Shown: positions 1 through 9,660, counted from the stretch's first letter. The stretch: DNA of 64,000 bases from Vibrio penaeicida (GCF_019977755.1 NZ_AP025144.1:2418001-2482000), one strand, 5' to 3'. The notes: generated by a model from the letters alone, not told the origin. Program-made: numbers and translations.

Positions 1-67
1 TTTCTTGCTCATCTAAAGGCATATTTGATAGTGTTCATTATCATTTAGAAAGAAGAAACAAGAAGAT

Positions 68-538
68 ATGGAAATCAAAATCGATAAATTAGACGGCAAG
101 GAAATCGTCGCTCTTCTCAATGAGCACTTAGATGATATGTACGCAACGTCTCCTCCAGAAAGTGTCCACGCCTTAGATCTAGTCGCATTAAAAAAACCCG
201 AGATTACGTTTTGGTCGGCATGGGACAACGGCGAACTTCTTGGCTGTGCAGCCTTAAAACAACTTGATTCATCCCATGCGGAATTGAAGTCTATGCGTAC
301 CGCTAAAACAGCTCGAAATCAAGGTGTAGCTTCAAACTTATTACAACATTTGCTTTCTGTGGCAGAAGACCGAAAATACGAAAAGATCAGTTTGGAAACA
401 GGCTCTATGGATTTTTTTAAACCCGCCCGAACCCTGTATGAGAAGAATGGATTTGTCTACTGCGCACCTTTTGCTGATTACCAGCCAGATCCAAACAGCG
501 AATTCATGACGAAAGATTTGCTGCAAAAACCCTCTTGA
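68..538 (+). CDS. GNAT-family N-acetyltransferase
   Basis: A 156-residue single-domain GNAT protein, expected to move an acetyl group from acetyl-CoA to an amine; the substrate cannot be read from sequence. The acetyl-CoA pyrophosphate loop is visible as RNQGVA (residues 83-88), followed by the usual helix and, near the C-terminus, a YEKNGF segment typical of motif B. Overall it resembles the small YsnE/ElaA-like acetyltransferases. The ATG follows an AGAAG-type ribosome site. The gene lies 24 bp before an SDR dehydrogenase on the same strand, so co-transcription is likely. Cytosolic. Family is confident; specificity is not. Confidence 0.85.
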   Translation: MEIKIDKLDGKEIVALLNEHLDDMYATSPPESVHALDLVALKKPEITFWSAWDNGELLGCAALKQLDSSHAELKSMRTAKTARNQGVASNLLQHLLSVAEDRKYEKISLETGSMDFFKPARTLYEKNGFVYCAPFADYQPDPNSEFMTKDLLQKPS

Positions 539-562
539 TAGCTTACCCCCTAAGGAATACTT

Positions 563-1294
563 ATGAACAAGGTTGTGATCGTTACAGGTGGAAGCCGTGG
601 TATCGGAAGAGCTACCTCTCTCCTATTGGCTTCAAAAGGCTATCGGGTATGTGTTAATTATCGAACGCGCCAAGATGAAGCTATCGAAACAGTTAAGCTG
701 ATTGAAAAGGAGGGAGGCAAGGCGATTGCTGTTGCTGCTGATGTCTCCGTTGAAGCCGACGTTATTCGCTTGTTTGATACTGCAGAAAAAGAGTTCGGAA
801 CGCTCACTCACTTAGTCAACAACGCCGGAATCCTATTCACCCAGTCCCGCCTAGTGGATATGGATCTTGAACGCTTTAACAAAGTAATGGCAGCCAACGC
901 CACCAGCTGCTTCTTATGTTGTAGAGAAGCGGTGAAACGCATGATTGGAGGTGGTGCTATTGTTAATGTCTCTTCCGCGGCATCAAGGCTGGGAGCCCCG
1001 TTTGAGTATGTGGATTATGCCGCCTCTAAGGGCGCGGTCGATTCGTTAACCAAAGGGCTTTCTTTAGAGGTTGCGGCTCAGAATATCCGCGTTAACGCCG
1101 TTCGTCCTGGGCTCATTCACACAGAGATTCATGCCGATGGTGGTGAACCCGGTCGCGTTGATCGTCTCGCTTCTTCTTTGCCTTTACAAAGAGGTGGTAC
1201 GCCAGAAGAAGTGGCCAATGCAATTGCATGGTTACTGTCTGATGAGGCTTCTTATGTTACTGGCTCATTTACAGAAATTGCTGGTGGGCGATGA
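563..1294 (+). CDS. ygfF: SDR-family NAD(P)-dependent oxidoreductase, YgfF-like
   Basis: A classical short-chain dehydrogenase of 243 residues, cytosolic. The nucleotide site TGGSRGIG is at residues 8-15, NNAG at 86-89, the catalytic serine in VSS at about 137, and the catalytic pair Tyr152/Lys156 in YAASK. The C-terminal PGRVDR and YVTGSF segments closely match E. coli YgfF, a protein annotated as a glucose-1-dehydrogenase-like oxidoreductase of unproven substrate. AAGGA lies about 8 bases before the ATG. It probably shares a transcript with the acetyltransferase 24 bp upstream. Every catalytic element is intact; only the substrate is unknown. Confidence 0.88.
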   Translation: MNKVVIVTGGSRGIGRATSLLLASKGYRVCVNYRTRQDEAIETVKLIEKEGGKAIAVAADVSVEADVIRLFDTAEKEFGTLTHLVNNAGILFTQSRLVDMDLERFNKVMAANATSCFLCCREAVKRMIGGGAIVNVSSAASRLGAPFEYVDYAASKGAVDSLTKGLSLEVAAQNIRVNAVRPGLIHTEIHADGGEPGRVDRLASSLPLQRGGTPEEVANAIAWLLSDEASYVTGSFTEIAGGR

Positions 1295-1606
1295 CTTAAC
1301 ACGCAGCAGTACGCTCATCCGTTTAGGTTTAATCACAAAAGCCCCTAAATGAATCATCCATTCTGTAAATAAAATGAGTAAGATTTCTGCTGCATTTTGT
1401 AATCTTAACGTGATAGGATTGCACGCTTTTATGATCAACCTCACAGTTATTTTTCGCTGTGAGGGAAACTCACAATCTGATATCAACCACTTATCTGGAC
1501 TCGCCGCATAACATATGTGCGAAGATCTAGAGCATTTACTGGCGATGGAACCTGTCTTCCTAGCGGTAAAAATGCTTGGTTTATCGGTTTCAAAAGCGAA
1601 AATTAT
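1295..1606 (+). promoter_or_regulatory. Possibly structured leader of the BCCT transporter
   Basis: This 312-bp gap holds two inverted repeats. One is a perfect 8-bp stem CCTCACAG/CTGTGAGG at 1439-1446 and 1457-1464, with a 10-base loop and no T-run. The second is a nested hairpin at 1531-1576: outer arms AGCATTT/AAATGCT, a short internal stem, and an inner GGAA/TTCC hairpin at 1547-1560. It ends about 30 bases before the chosen ATG. It could be a 5' untranslated regulatory structure, but I cannot match it to a known riboswitch class. Confidence 0.35.
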
Positions 1607-3202
1607 ATGTCTAAAACTATCCTGAGTCCTGAACAGCCCAGTATTGTAGAGGCTGACAGCTCAGCGATTCAATCTGCTCAACATGCCAGTACAACCCTCC
1701 AAAAACTTGGATTCAACAACCCTGTATTTTGGCTGAGCGGAAGTTTCCTTTTAATGTTTGTATTGCTTGCTCTCGTTAACACTTCACTACTGTCATCTAT
1801 AATCAACTCTGGATTCACCTATGCCACCCAGTGGTTTGGCGCATTCTGGCAAATCTTATTGCTGGTAAATTTTGTAATTGGAATAGTGCTGGCGCTCGGT
1901 CAAACGGGTTATGTGCGCTTAGGTGGTCTCGCTCTGCCTGAAATCGACACATTCAAGTGGCTTTCTATTGTACTTTGTACGCTACTGGCTGGCGGTGGAG
2001 TATTCTGGGCTGCTGCTGAACCCATCGCACACTTCGTTTCTTCGCCACCTATTTTTGATGAATCTTCGGCAAGAGATATGGCGATAAACGCCCTTTCCCA
2101 GTCTTTCATGCATTGGGGATTTCTTGCTTGGGCAATATTGGGCTGCTTATCGTCAGTTGTGTTGATGTACCTTCACTACGAGAAAGGATTGCCACTTAAA
2201 CCACGTACGCTGCTCTACCCTATTTTTGGCAACAAAGCGATTCACGGTAAGCTAGGCAACGCTATTGATGCGGTATGTATTATCGCAGTAGCCGCTGGTA
2301 CAATTGGGCCAATTGGGTTCCTTGGCTTACAAGTAAGCTACGCGCTGAACGCGTTGTTTGGCATTCCAGACAGCTTTGCTACGCAAACTATGGTTATTCT
2401 ATTTGCCATGGCTATGTATACCCTTTCAGCATTGAGTGGGCTCAGCCGAGGTATTCAATTAGTTAGCCGTTACAACATTATTCTTTCCGTTGCGTTAGTC
2501 TTCTTTATTCTTATTGCGGGTCCAACAAGCTTTATCATCGATGGGTACATGCAAGGTATGGCAACCATGATCGATAATTTTGTGCCTATGGCTTTATTCC
2601 GAGGCGACACTGGCTGGTTGAGTTGGTGGACCGTTTTCTTCTGGGGATGGTTTATTGGTTATGGACCAATGATGGCGATCTTTATTGCTCGTATTTCCAG
2701 AGGTCGTACCATTCGACAGCTGATCCTTGCGGTAAGTGTCGCTGCCCCCCTAATCACTTGTTTCTGGTTCAGCATTGTTGGTGGCAGCGGATTGGCGTTT
2801 GAGTTAGCTAACCCTGGTGTGATTAAAGCTGGCTTTGAAGGATTCAACTTACCGGGCGCATTACTTGCCATCACTGAGCAGTTACCTTACTCAACATTGA
2901 TCGCTATTTTGTTCTTAGTTTTAACAACAACGTTCATTATCACAACGGGTGATTCAATGACTTACACAATCAGCGTTGTTATTACGGGCGACACAGAACC
3001 AAATGCAATGATGCGTGCATTTTGGGGCGTAGTAATGGGTTCAATGGCAATTGTCTTGATATCTCTTGGTCAAGGGGGAATATCTGCATTGCAGTCTTTC
3101 ATCGTGATCACTGCGGTTCCGGCATCATTCATCTTAGTGCCTTGTTTGTGGCAAGCGCCTAAAATCGCTCATAAGATGGCAAAAGACCAAGGCATTTTGT
3201 AA
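1607..3202 (+). CDS. BCCT-family betaine/choline/carnitine-type transporter
   Basis: An inner-membrane transporter of 531 residues with about twelve hydrophobic segments, the usual BCCT size. The family signature lies near residues 338-372: a tryptophan-rich run (WWTVFFWGWFIGYGP) followed by ARISRGRTIR. BCCT proteins take up trimethylammonium solutes such as glycine betaine with Na+ or H+, usually for osmotic protection in marine bacteria. The frame stays open upstream to a GTG at 1517, but the peptide from there is not conserved-looking and overlaps a possible structured leader, so I chose the ATG at 1607 (MSKTIL). A strong terminator follows. The exact substrate is not deducible. Confidence 0.87.
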   Translation: MSKTILSPEQPSIVEADSSAIQSAQHASTTLQKLGFNNPVFWLSGSFLLMFVLLALVNTSLLSSIINSGFTYATQWFGAFWQILLLVNFVIGIVLALGQTGYVRLGGLALPEIDTFKWLSIVLCTLLAGGGVFWAAAEPIAHFVSSPPIFDESSARDMAINALSQSFMHWGFLAWAILGCLSSVVLMYLHYEKGLPLKPRTLLYPIFGNKAIHGKLGNAIDAVCIIAVAAGTIGPIGFLGLQVSYALNALFGIPDSFATQTMVILFAMAMYTLSALSGLSRGIQLVSRYNIILSVALVFFILIAGPTSFIIDGYMQGMATMIDNFVPMALFRGDTGWLSWWTVFFWGWFIGYGPMMAIFIARISRGRTIRQLILAVSVAAPLITCFWFSIVGGSGLAFELANPGVIKAGFEGFNLPGALLAITEQLPYSTLIAILFLVLTTTFIITTGDSMTYTISVVITGDTEPNAMMRAFWGVVMGSMAIVLISLGQGGISALQSFIVITAVPASFILVPCLWQAPKIAHKMAKDQGIL

Positions 3203-3243
3203 TGTGCTGGTCCAACACACTCTAGAGTCTGTTTAGCCAAATA

Positions 3244-3277
3244 AAAACCCCTGAAATCGATTCAGGGGTTTTCTCTT
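3244..3277. terminator. Bidirectional intrinsic terminator
   Basis: A perfect 12-bp stem AAAACCCCTGAA/TTCAGGGGTTTT (3244-3255 and 3261-3272) with a 5-base loop and T/A tracts on both sides. It ends the BCCT gene on the plus strand and can also serve the minus-strand gene ending at 3315. Confidence 0.9.
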
Positions 3278-3314
3278 TCTAATGCGCTCAAATAAACACT
3301 CAGGTGCCTGAAAT

Positions 3315-3701
3315 TTACTCTTGCTCCAATACGATTAGAAACTCATCTTCATTCAGATCCGTGATCACCGAGTGACTCTTCTTACCTATATTGGCTTTCT
3401 GATCTTGTTCTAGTTCATAAGGCATAATGAGAGTAATTTTCTCGACCCCTTCAGCTCTTGCCAGCTTCACTAGCCTAACAAGGTTTGTTTCATCACTATT
3501 TTGAGCAGACAAAGCTGATAAAGCCTGATCCCAGATTCTATCTTGCGGAGTTTGCATCTGATTCAAGCTGTCTTTCCAAACCACGCCAAAGATCGGTGCG
3601 AAAGACTGAATCGCCTCCAAAAATGTCCATTTCCTGCGGCAAACTACACCTAAAAAAGTGGTGTAATCAAAAACAATGTCCGCCGTTTTCGTTTTATCCA
3701 T
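3315..3701 (-). CDS. Hypothetical protein, 128 residues
   Basis: I do not recognise this protein. It has no signal peptide or membrane segment and looks soluble and cytosolic, with an acidic C-terminus. The frame opens at 3716, but that ATG has no ribosome site. The ATG at 3701 (MDKTKT) sits 4 bases after a run of six G, a plausible Shine-Dalgarno element, so I chose it. It stands alone between convergent BCCT and the phospholipase gene. Coding status rests on a clean frame, a good start and a terminator just past its stop. Confidence 0.6.
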   Translation of the reverse strand: MDKTKTADIVFDYTTFLGVVCRRKWTFLEAIQSFAPIFGVVWKDSLNQMQTPQDRIWDQALSALSAQNSDETNLVRLVKLARAEGVEKITLIMPYELEQDQKANIGKKSHSVITDLNEDEFLIVLEQE

Positions 3702-4081
3702 AATGCCCCCCGACATTGAGAATAGCGAAATATCCGAAGACTATTTCTTAAAACACAACGCCTTTGCATCGTTGTTTGTCACCTTTTGGTATGTATTACA
3801 AAAAGGTTTTGGCTGGGTCAAGCGAACCCTAACGCCATATTAGCAATACCACCTAAACCGTTACGGAATTGCATATAAACTCACTATTAACCACAATTTG
3901 CTATATAGCAATATGATATAAAACAATCGTCTGTTATGACCTTATTTCACAAGAAAAGGCTATAAAAAAGTAGGGTTATTTACACAATATGAACATAGTT
4001 GAAATGAATCAAAGAAAAAGATTTGGAATCCTGTCAGTTACTTGGCTGGTTAATCAACTTAGCCAACCAAATGAAGAAAAC
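3702..4081. other. Intergenic region, no gene seen
   Basis: This stretch lies between the minus-strand unknown gene and the end of pldA. It must hold the promoter of the former. I see a 7-bp inverted repeat ACCTTTT/AAAAGGT (3781-3787, 3801-3807) and a weak TTGGCT/AGCCAA hairpin (4042-4047, 4061-4066) just past the pldA stop without a T-run. Short open frames here lack ribosome sites and look like chance. Confidence 0.5.
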
Positions 4082-4870
4082 TTATTGCCAATTGACCAGT
4101 TTAAGACCAATCCCAACTCGAGTGTGGCTGTGGTTGTATTCAATCAACGTTTCTCCGTAGCCATGGTAAACCTGGGTATATAAGCCGACAAAGTCATTCA
4201 TATAGAACGTATACCCAGCTTCAACACCACTTCGATCTGTATCAAAGTTATAAAATCCGCTTAAATCGAAGACACCAAAGGTCGAGTGAATCTTCATCCA
4301 CGCATTCCATGGCGCGTAGTACTCTGCGATATCTGGATTTTCTCCAGTCCGCCCGAACACAGACCAAGCATGAATGCCGTATTCAAAGGGTCCATCAAGC
4401 AGTTCAAGAGCGAGGTAAGCTCTATCCCAACTGCGAGATAGTGACGCGGTTTGCCCATTAGATTGGTGTTTATAACCCAGCTCAATATTGTTGATGATGA
4501 ATAGATCAGGACGATACATCACAAAAATTTGCGGCTTGTAGTTTGTTTCACGAAAAGGAGAGGAGATTTTATTGTTTGCTACTTGCCATAATGACGTTTG
4601 AGAATAAGCGGCTGCCAAGGATGAATTTGATGTAAATTGCAGCAAAGGAAATGAAAAGGAAAACTTAAACTTCGCCTCAAGTGATTGTAGCTCTCCGGCA
4701 CCTTCAAACCCACCCGCTATGTAGTCTGCTTTATTAATGTCATTGGTATAACTTCCAATAACATACGTATCCTCATAGGAAGAAATGCTACTTAGGCTTT
4801 TAGCCATCAACGGACAAGAAAAAGCGATTGATATTAAAATTCCAACAATGGCGAATAATGGTTTTTGCAC
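4082..4870 (-). CDS. pldA: Outer-membrane phospholipase A (OMPLA)
   Basis: An outer-membrane beta-barrel phospholipase that hydrolyses phospholipids reaching the outer leaflet. The 262-residue product carries the OMPLA active-site block HQSNGQ...SRSWDR, with His135 and Ser137, and the conserved C-terminal LYTQVYHGYGETLIEYN-type strands. Unusually, the third catalytic residue, Asn156 in the E. coli enzyme, is Asp here (Asp149, codon at 4426-4424), giving a Ser-His-Asp arrangement. The frame is open to a TTG at 4918, but the GTG at 4870 gives a clean signal peptide with cleavage after LMA and has AAAGG nine bases upstream. The family call is strong; the start is less so. Confidence 0.88.
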   Translation of the reverse strand: MQKPLFAIVGILISIAFSCPLMAKSLSSISSYEDTYVIGSYTNDINKADYIAGGFEGAGELQSLEAKFKFSFSFPLLQFTSNSSLAAAYSQTSLWQVANNKISSPFRETNYKPQIFVMYRPDLFIINNIELGYKHQSNGQTASLSRSWDRAYLALELLDGPFEYGIHAWSVFGRTGENPDIAEYYAPWNAWMKIHSTFGVFDLSGFYNFDTDRSGVEAGYTFYMNDFVGLYTQVYHGYGETLIEYNHSHTRVGIGLKLVNWQ

Positions 4871-4950
4871 AGGCGGCAACCTTTGTCTTTTTATTAGTAT
4901 TTTCAAATAGACAAGCAAAGATTACGCCAAGACCCTGGATCAATTAGCTC

Positions 4951-7281
4951 TTAGTTTTTAATATCAACTATTCGGCTGGCTTTACGATATTGCACACGCC
5001 ATCCGCTCCAACGCGGCAGCTCCCAGCGTTTCGGGTCACCTTTTCTTAAACCGCGAAGATATAAAACATGGACGAGCTTTTTACTTGGGAAATACTCTAC
5101 AGTCAGTTGCAAATCACCGATATTGAGCAGAGTTGGAAATTTTTCATCAAAATCCTCTCTTTCCCAATATGGAATGCCTTCAAATTGAATATCTTCCGGA
5201 TCAAGTAATTCAAGATCCGCGAGTGTTTCAACGCCGAGGTCTCGCAACTGTTGCTCTAGCCAGCACGCGGCACTTTCAACTCTCTCTTCGGAATTGTTTT
5301 TTTCCAAGGCTTTGTACAAGTTCCAAGCCGCGATATCCGCTTTGAGTTTTTCTGCAAACCCTTTCCACGCTTTGCCTTGAATAAGGGCGTTGGCAACCGA
5401 TTCCACGCCTTGTGGTTCACTCAAACGTTCGGTAATCACCCGACCTGCGTAGAGATATTGAGAGCGTGTAACCCACTCTTCTTCAATTTTTATCATGTCG
5501 CCATTTGCCCACTCTCCGATATCCAGCGCTTCTATTTGCTTCATCGCTATGGGCAACATTATGGTCGCGAGGTTTAGCGTTTGTTTGACCCCTCTTCCCG
5601 GTAAGCTGTGTTGATCCAGTACGACTGCCGCTTCTGCTGTATCGGGAAATCGCGAATCCCTTCCGGCCGTCAACTCACTGTACCCATTGCCCATAGCTTG
5701 CCTACGTTTCTCTCTGCGAACAAAAACAAGCTCGGGATGAAGCCGCGCGATTTCATTTACAAATAGGTTTGAATCGAACCGAGACGCAACCTCTAAATCG
5801 GGTAGTGATAGCGCATCCCGCATTTGTCTCGCTAGTGCTTGTGCTTCGCTCAGTACTTGCGCATCAACAAAAATGGCATCACATGACTCTCCGCGAACAA
5901 GTTTGATCAGGGTGAGTGCATCGCAACCTTTGGGTTCCCATTGGTTGAGTTTTTCTAACTTGTCTTCACTTTCTGGCAGCTTGAAGAGGCGCGCTGGTGT
6001 ACATAAGACAGCACTTAGATCCACCATCGCTTCGCGCAATGGTTTGGTGGGTAAACGAGTCAGTAAGTCTGCGTACAATGCATCAATAGGAAGTGGATAG
6101 AGAATTTCGCCATGAGTGGTAATTACACCTTGATCATCAATAGCGCCCATTTGCGTGAGTCGCTCAATGGCTTGTGCTACCGATTTTTCAGGTAGCGGAT
6201 CAAGAAAGGTTAATGTGTCTAAAGGATACCCACAACTGGCACTGGCTAACATCGCCTCGGTGAGCTCTTCGCGGTGCAATTCTGGTGGTGTTACGGCATC
6301 CAGTGGCGCGTGCTCCCCGAACAACCGGACGCAAATACCATCTTGAACGCGCCCCGCCCGCCCCGCTCGCTGCTTCGCACTTGCCTTTGAAATGTGCTTT
6401 AAGCTCAGAACCGTTCGACCATTTCTTTGCAAAGTACGTCTTTCCAACCCGCTATCTATCACCACCGAAATATTGGGAATGGTCAGTGAGGTTTCCGCTA
6501 CGTTGGTTGCCAGTACTACTTTCTGCTGATCCTGTTGCTTCAAAGCCAGTTCGCGTTGAGTATCCGATACAGAAGCATGAAGAGGGGTAACAAGCACGCC
6601 ATCTATGCTAGACAGGGCTTGTTGGCATTGTGTGATTTCTTTTCTACCCGGCAGAAAAACAAGAATGTCACCTTTGGTTTCCTGTAAACAATGCTCGACC
6701 TCGGTTCGTACTTTTTGCTCCAGCCCCCTGATATCGGGTAAGTGCCTTGTATCCTTTGCGCGATAACCGACACTCACAGAATACACCCGCCCCTCAGCGT
6801 ATATTCGTTTTCCGCCAATGTAATCAACCAACCTTTGGGACTCTAGTGTTGCGGAGGTAACAATCAGGCGGTGCTGCTCTTCACGGCATAATATAGAAAC
6901 AAGAAGATCCGTATCCCAACGCCTTTCGTGAAATTCATCCACCATCACCGTATCAAAATCACTCAGTTTTTTTTCAGAGTACCAGCGCAGCGCCACACCA
7001 GGTGTGACAAACACGACTTGAGTGTTTTCGGAATAGAAGCTTTGCAGTTTGATCGCATAGCCGATCTTGTCGCCAAGCTTTGTTCCGTCTTCCTTCGCCA
7101 AATATTCAGCCAGTGAGGTACACGCTATTCGCCTTGGTTCAACAACCAATACTCGACCAAATTTTGCAGCCCATAACGGCAAGCGAGTCGATTTACCTGA
7201 TCCGGTTTCAGCCTCAACAACTAAATGGTGCTGATCTATCAAAGAATCAAATTCAGATTTTATCGCGTCGATTGGAAGCAT
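4951..7281 (-). CDS. DEAH-type ATP-dependent RNA helicase, HrpB-like
   Basis: A 776-residue superfamily-2 helicase of the HrpA/HrpB group. Visible motifs: Walker A AETGSGKST (24-32), EPRRIA (48-53), a DEFH box (115-118), SAT (143-145), an ATNVAETSLTIP segment (about 258-269) and motif VI QRAGRAGR (304-311). The remaining C-terminal half is helical and fits the ratchet/OB portion of HrpB-type proteins. E. coli HrpB is a little longer (around 810-820 residues) and also has DEFH. This copy is divergent, so it may be a Vibrio HrpB variant or a separate paralogue. Presumed cytosolic RNA-dependent ATPase. It stands alone on the minus strand. Confidence 0.82.
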   Translation of the reverse strand: MLPIDAIKSEFDSLIDQHHLVVEAETGSGKSTRLPLWAAKFGRVLVVEPRRIACTSLAEYLAKEDGTKLGDKIGYAIKLQSFYSENTQVVFVTPGVALRWYSEKKLSDFDTVMVDEFHERRWDTDLLVSILCREEQHRLIVTSATLESQRLVDYIGGKRIYAEGRVYSVSVGYRAKDTRHLPDIRGLEQKVRTEVEHCLQETKGDILVFLPGRKEITQCQQALSSIDGVLVTPLHASVSDTQRELALKQQDQQKVVLATNVAETSLTIPNISVVIDSGLERRTLQRNGRTVLSLKHISKASAKQRAGRAGRVQDGICVRLFGEHAPLDAVTPPELHREELTEAMLASASCGYPLDTLTFLDPLPEKSVAQAIERLTQMGAIDDQGVITTHGEILYPLPIDALYADLLTRLPTKPLREAMVDLSAVLCTPARLFKLPESEDKLEKLNQWEPKGCDALTLIKLVRGESCDAIFVDAQVLSEAQALARQMRDALSLPDLEVASRFDSNLFVNEIARLHPELVFVRREKRRQAMGNGYSELTAGRDSRFPDTAEAAVVLDQHSLPGRGVKQTLNLATIMLPIAMKQIEALDIGEWANGDMIKIEEEWVTRSQYLYAGRVITERLSEPQGVESVANALIQGKAWKGFAEKLKADIAAWNLYKALEKNNSEERVESAACWLEQQLRDLGVETLADLELLDPEDIQFEGIPYWEREDFDEKFPTLLNIGDLQLTVEYFPSKKLVHVLYLRGLRKGDPKRWELPRWSGWRVQYRKASRIVDIKN

Positions 7282-7418
7282 GAGAAAAGGTCATCTAGAG
7301 AAATTTGAAAATGTGGCGCAGAGTATATACCCAAACCTAAGCGATATGCATCGAGAAAGCACGTTGCGCTTTTGTGAGCTCTAAATAGTAGTTTGTGGAA
7401 CATAAACTTCAAACTATT

Positions 7419-7432
7419 GCTAATTAATTAGC
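7419..7432. promoter_or_regulatory. Perfect 14-bp palindrome upstream of maeA
   Basis: GCTAATTAATTAGC lies about 86 bp before the maeA start in the divergent helicase-maeA gap. Its position and symmetry suit a dimeric regulator's operator, but A/T-rich palindromes also arise by chance, and I cannot assign a regulator. Confidence 0.3.
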
Positions 7433-7517
7433 GAATTAGAGAAGTTCGGTTTACAAGAATGTAACCAAACCGCTATCATTTCAATCTACGCCCGATACAT
7501 CTCTTACCGAGTCACTA

Positions 7518-9206
7518 ATGAATAACGATAAACGCCCTTTATATATCCAATACGCGGGTCCAGCTCTTCTGAGTACGCCTCTTTTAAACAAAGGCAGTGC
7601 TTTTTCCGCAGAAGAACGCATTTCTTTTAACCTTGAAGGTTTGCTGCCGGAATCGACCGAAACAATACAAGAACAAGTTGATCGCGCATATCAACAGTAT
7701 AAAAACTTTGAAAGTGATATGGATAAGCACATCTATCTGCGCAATATCCAAGACACGAATGAAACCCTTTTCTATCGCTTAGTTCAAAATCACATCAGCG
7801 AGATGATGCCAATCATTTATACGCCGACAGTTGGTGCGGCTTGTGAGAACTTTTCGAACATTTACCGCCGCGGTCGAGGTATTTTTATCTCCTACCCGAA
7901 CCGTGATCGAATTGATGATTTGATTAACAATGCCACTAACCACAATGTAAAAGTGATTGTTGTAACAGATGGCGAGCGAATCCTTGGTCTGGGTGATCAG
8001 GGGATCGGTGGCATGGGTATCCCTATCGGTAAGCTAGCGCTTTATACGGCATGTGGCGGTATCAGCCCAGCCTATACGTTACCAATCGTATTGGATGTTG
8101 GTACTAACAACCCTCAACGCCTTGCCGATCCAATGTACATGGGCTGGCGTCATCCTCGTATCACTGGTGCTGAATACAACGCATTTGTTGAAGAATTTAT
8201 GCAAGCCGTCCAGCGCCGCTGGCCAGATGCATTGATTCAATTTGAAGATTTTGCACAAAAGAATGCGATGCCTCTTCTAGAGCGCTATAAAGATCGTGTT
8301 TGCTGCTTTAACGACGATATTCAAGGCACGGCTGCCGTTACAGTAGGTTCTTTGATTGCGGCTTGCCATGCGGCTGGAAGCAAACTTTCTGAGCAACGCA
8401 TTACGTTCTTAGGCGCAGGCTCCGCTGGCTGCGGGATTGCTGAAGCCATCATTGCTCAAATGGTCTCTGAAGGGCTGTCCGATGAGCAAGCGAGATCACA
8501 AGTTTACATGGTCGATCGTTGGGGCTTACTCCAAGAAGGCATGCAAAACTTGCTCGACTTCCAAAAGCGTTTGGTTCAGAAAGATGCCAATACTAAAGAT
8601 TGGGAGTCTGATGACGCTGGGTTCTCTCTATTGGAAGTGGTTAAAAATGCCAAGCCAACCGTATTAATTGGTGTTTCTGGTGCGCCGGGCTTGTTCAGCA
8701 AAGAAGTTATTCAAGCCATGCATTCAGGTTGTGAACGCCCAATTGTGTTCCCACTTTCGAACCCAACGAGCCGCGTTGAAGCGACACCAAACGATATTAT
8801 TCGCTGGACAGGCGGCGCAGCACTCGTTGCAACCGGAAGCCCGTTTGATCCTGTAATTCATGATGGCAAAACGTTTGAAATTGCTCAGTGCAACAACAGC
8901 TACATTTTCCCTGGCATTGGCTTAGGCGTTCTTGCGGTTTCTGCGTCACGCGTGACCGATGAAATGCTTATGGAGTCAAGCCGAGCGCTAGCAGAATGTT
9001 CACCTCTAGCCCAACAAGGAACAGGTGCGTTGCTTCCTCCACTGGAAGAAATCCATATGGTTTCCAAAAAAATTGCGTTCGCCGTTGGGAAAAAAGCCAT
9101 TGAGCAAGGTGTTGCACTGGAAATTACTGACGAAGCCTTAGAGAAAGCCATTAATCAACATTTCTGGCAACCGGTGTACCGTAAGTACAAACGCACAGCG
9201 TTCTAA
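7518..9206 (+). CDS. maeA: NAD-dependent malic enzyme (malate dehydrogenase, decarboxylating)
   Basis: Converts malate to pyruvate and CO2 with NAD+, linking the TCA cycle to pyruvate. The 562-residue protein aligns by eye with E. coli MaeA (565) almost throughout: PLLNKGSAF near the start, catalytic Tyr101 in [11 protein letters not shown], catalytic Lys172 in [10 protein letters not shown], metal-binding FEDF, the NAD loop GAGSAG and a C-terminal [14 protein letters not shown] segment. Single-gene unit: a palindrome lies upstream and a strong terminator downstream. Cytosolic. No anomalies seen. Confidence 0.96.
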   Translation: MNNDKRPLYIQYAGPALLSTPLLNKGSAFSAEERISFNLEGLLPESTETIQEQVDRAYQQYKNFESDMDKHIYLRNIQDTNETLFYRLVQNHISEMMPIIYTPTVGAACENFSNIYRRGRGIFISYPNRDRIDDLINNATNHNVKVIVVTDGERILGLGDQGIGGMGIPIGKLALYTACGGISPAYTLPIVLDVGTNNPQRLADPMYMGWRHPRITGAEYNAFVEEFMQAVQRRWPDALIQFEDFAQKNAMPLLERYKDRVCCFNDDIQGTAAVTVGSLIAACHAAGSKLSEQRITFLGAGSAGCGIAEAIIAQMVSEGLSDEQARSQVYMVDRWGLLQEGMQNLLDFQKRLVQKDANTKDWESDDAGFSLLEVVKNAKPTVLIGVSGAPGLFSKEVIQAMHSGCERPIVFPLSNPTSRVEATPNDIIRWTGGAALVATGSPFDPVIHDGKTFEIAQCNNSYIFPGIGLGVLAVSASRVTDEMLMESSRALAECSPLAQQGTGALLPPLEEIHMVSKKIAFAVGKKAIEQGVALEITDEALEKAINQHFWQPVYRKYKRTAF

Positions 9207-9268
9207 CATAAGCTGATGAGCTTCTAGTCAATTTACACAAATTGTCGGCACAAATGCACGTTTCATTC

Positions 9269-9297
9269 AGAAAAGCCCTTTATGGGCTTTTCTTTTT
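9269..9297 (+). terminator. Intrinsic terminator of maeA
   Basis: A perfect 10-bp stem AGAAAAGCCC/GGGCTTTTCT with a 5-base loop, running into a T-tract (9293-9297). Confidence 0.9.
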
Positions 9298-9323
9298 AGC
9301 ATGAAACCGTAAGATTAGTGGTT

Positions 9324-9647
9324 ATGTTAGAGATACTTACCACTCTAGGAACGAAACTGGTTCCCTACCTATCTGAAATTTCCACAGCCGTTATCGCCTG
9401 CGGATTGGTGGTGTTTGGCTCGGATATTAACCGAGTTATGCGCCGCGTACTTTCTGGTCATCACTTTATCGTACGAACTTTTGCTTTCATTACTATCAAT
9501 GCATTTGGGTTTGGTTTTTTCATTGTGAAAATGTCTCCTCTTCTTTCACAATGGCTAACGAAGCTTGATCGTGATTGGCTAGTGATAGCCTTACTATTAT
9601 GGTTTACTCTTGTGGGTATCTGGGCACAGCGAAATCGGCAGGTTTGA
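9324..9647 (+). CDS. DUF3392 family inner-membrane protein
   Basis: A small membrane protein of 107 residues with about three hydrophobic segments (roughly residues 15-30, 50-70 and 80-100). The GSDINRVMRRVLSG...FIVRTFAF pattern matches the DUF3392 family found in Vibrio and relatives, whose function is unknown. A GTG two codons earlier is also possible, but the ATG at 9324 is the simpler start. It ends 13 bases before the likely sanA start, and the two probably share a transcript. Confidence 0.75.
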   Translation: MLEILTTLGTKLVPYLSEISTAVIACGLVVFGSDINRVMRRVLSGHHFIVRTFAFITINAFGFGFFIVKMSPLLSQWLTKLDRDWLVIALLLWFTLVGIWAQRNRQV

Positions 9648-9660
9648 TATTGGAACTAGC

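Noticed and set aside
1..67. Fur-like site upstream of the acetyltransferase (ATAGTGTTCATTATCATT)
   Set aside because: Only about 13 of 19 positions fit the Fur consensus, and only one half is good; no iron gene nearby.
1517..1606. GTG-started extension of the BCCT gene
   Set aside because: The extra 30 residues look non-coding, overlap the possible leader hairpin and have no ribosome site; ATG 1607 fits the family.
3989..4183. 64-residue plus-strand frame
   Set aside because: It runs antisense into pldA, lacks a ribosome site and resembles no protein.
7326..7340. TATACCCAAACC as another end of the palindromic repeat
   Set aside because: Similarity stops after about 12 bases and no matching right end follows.
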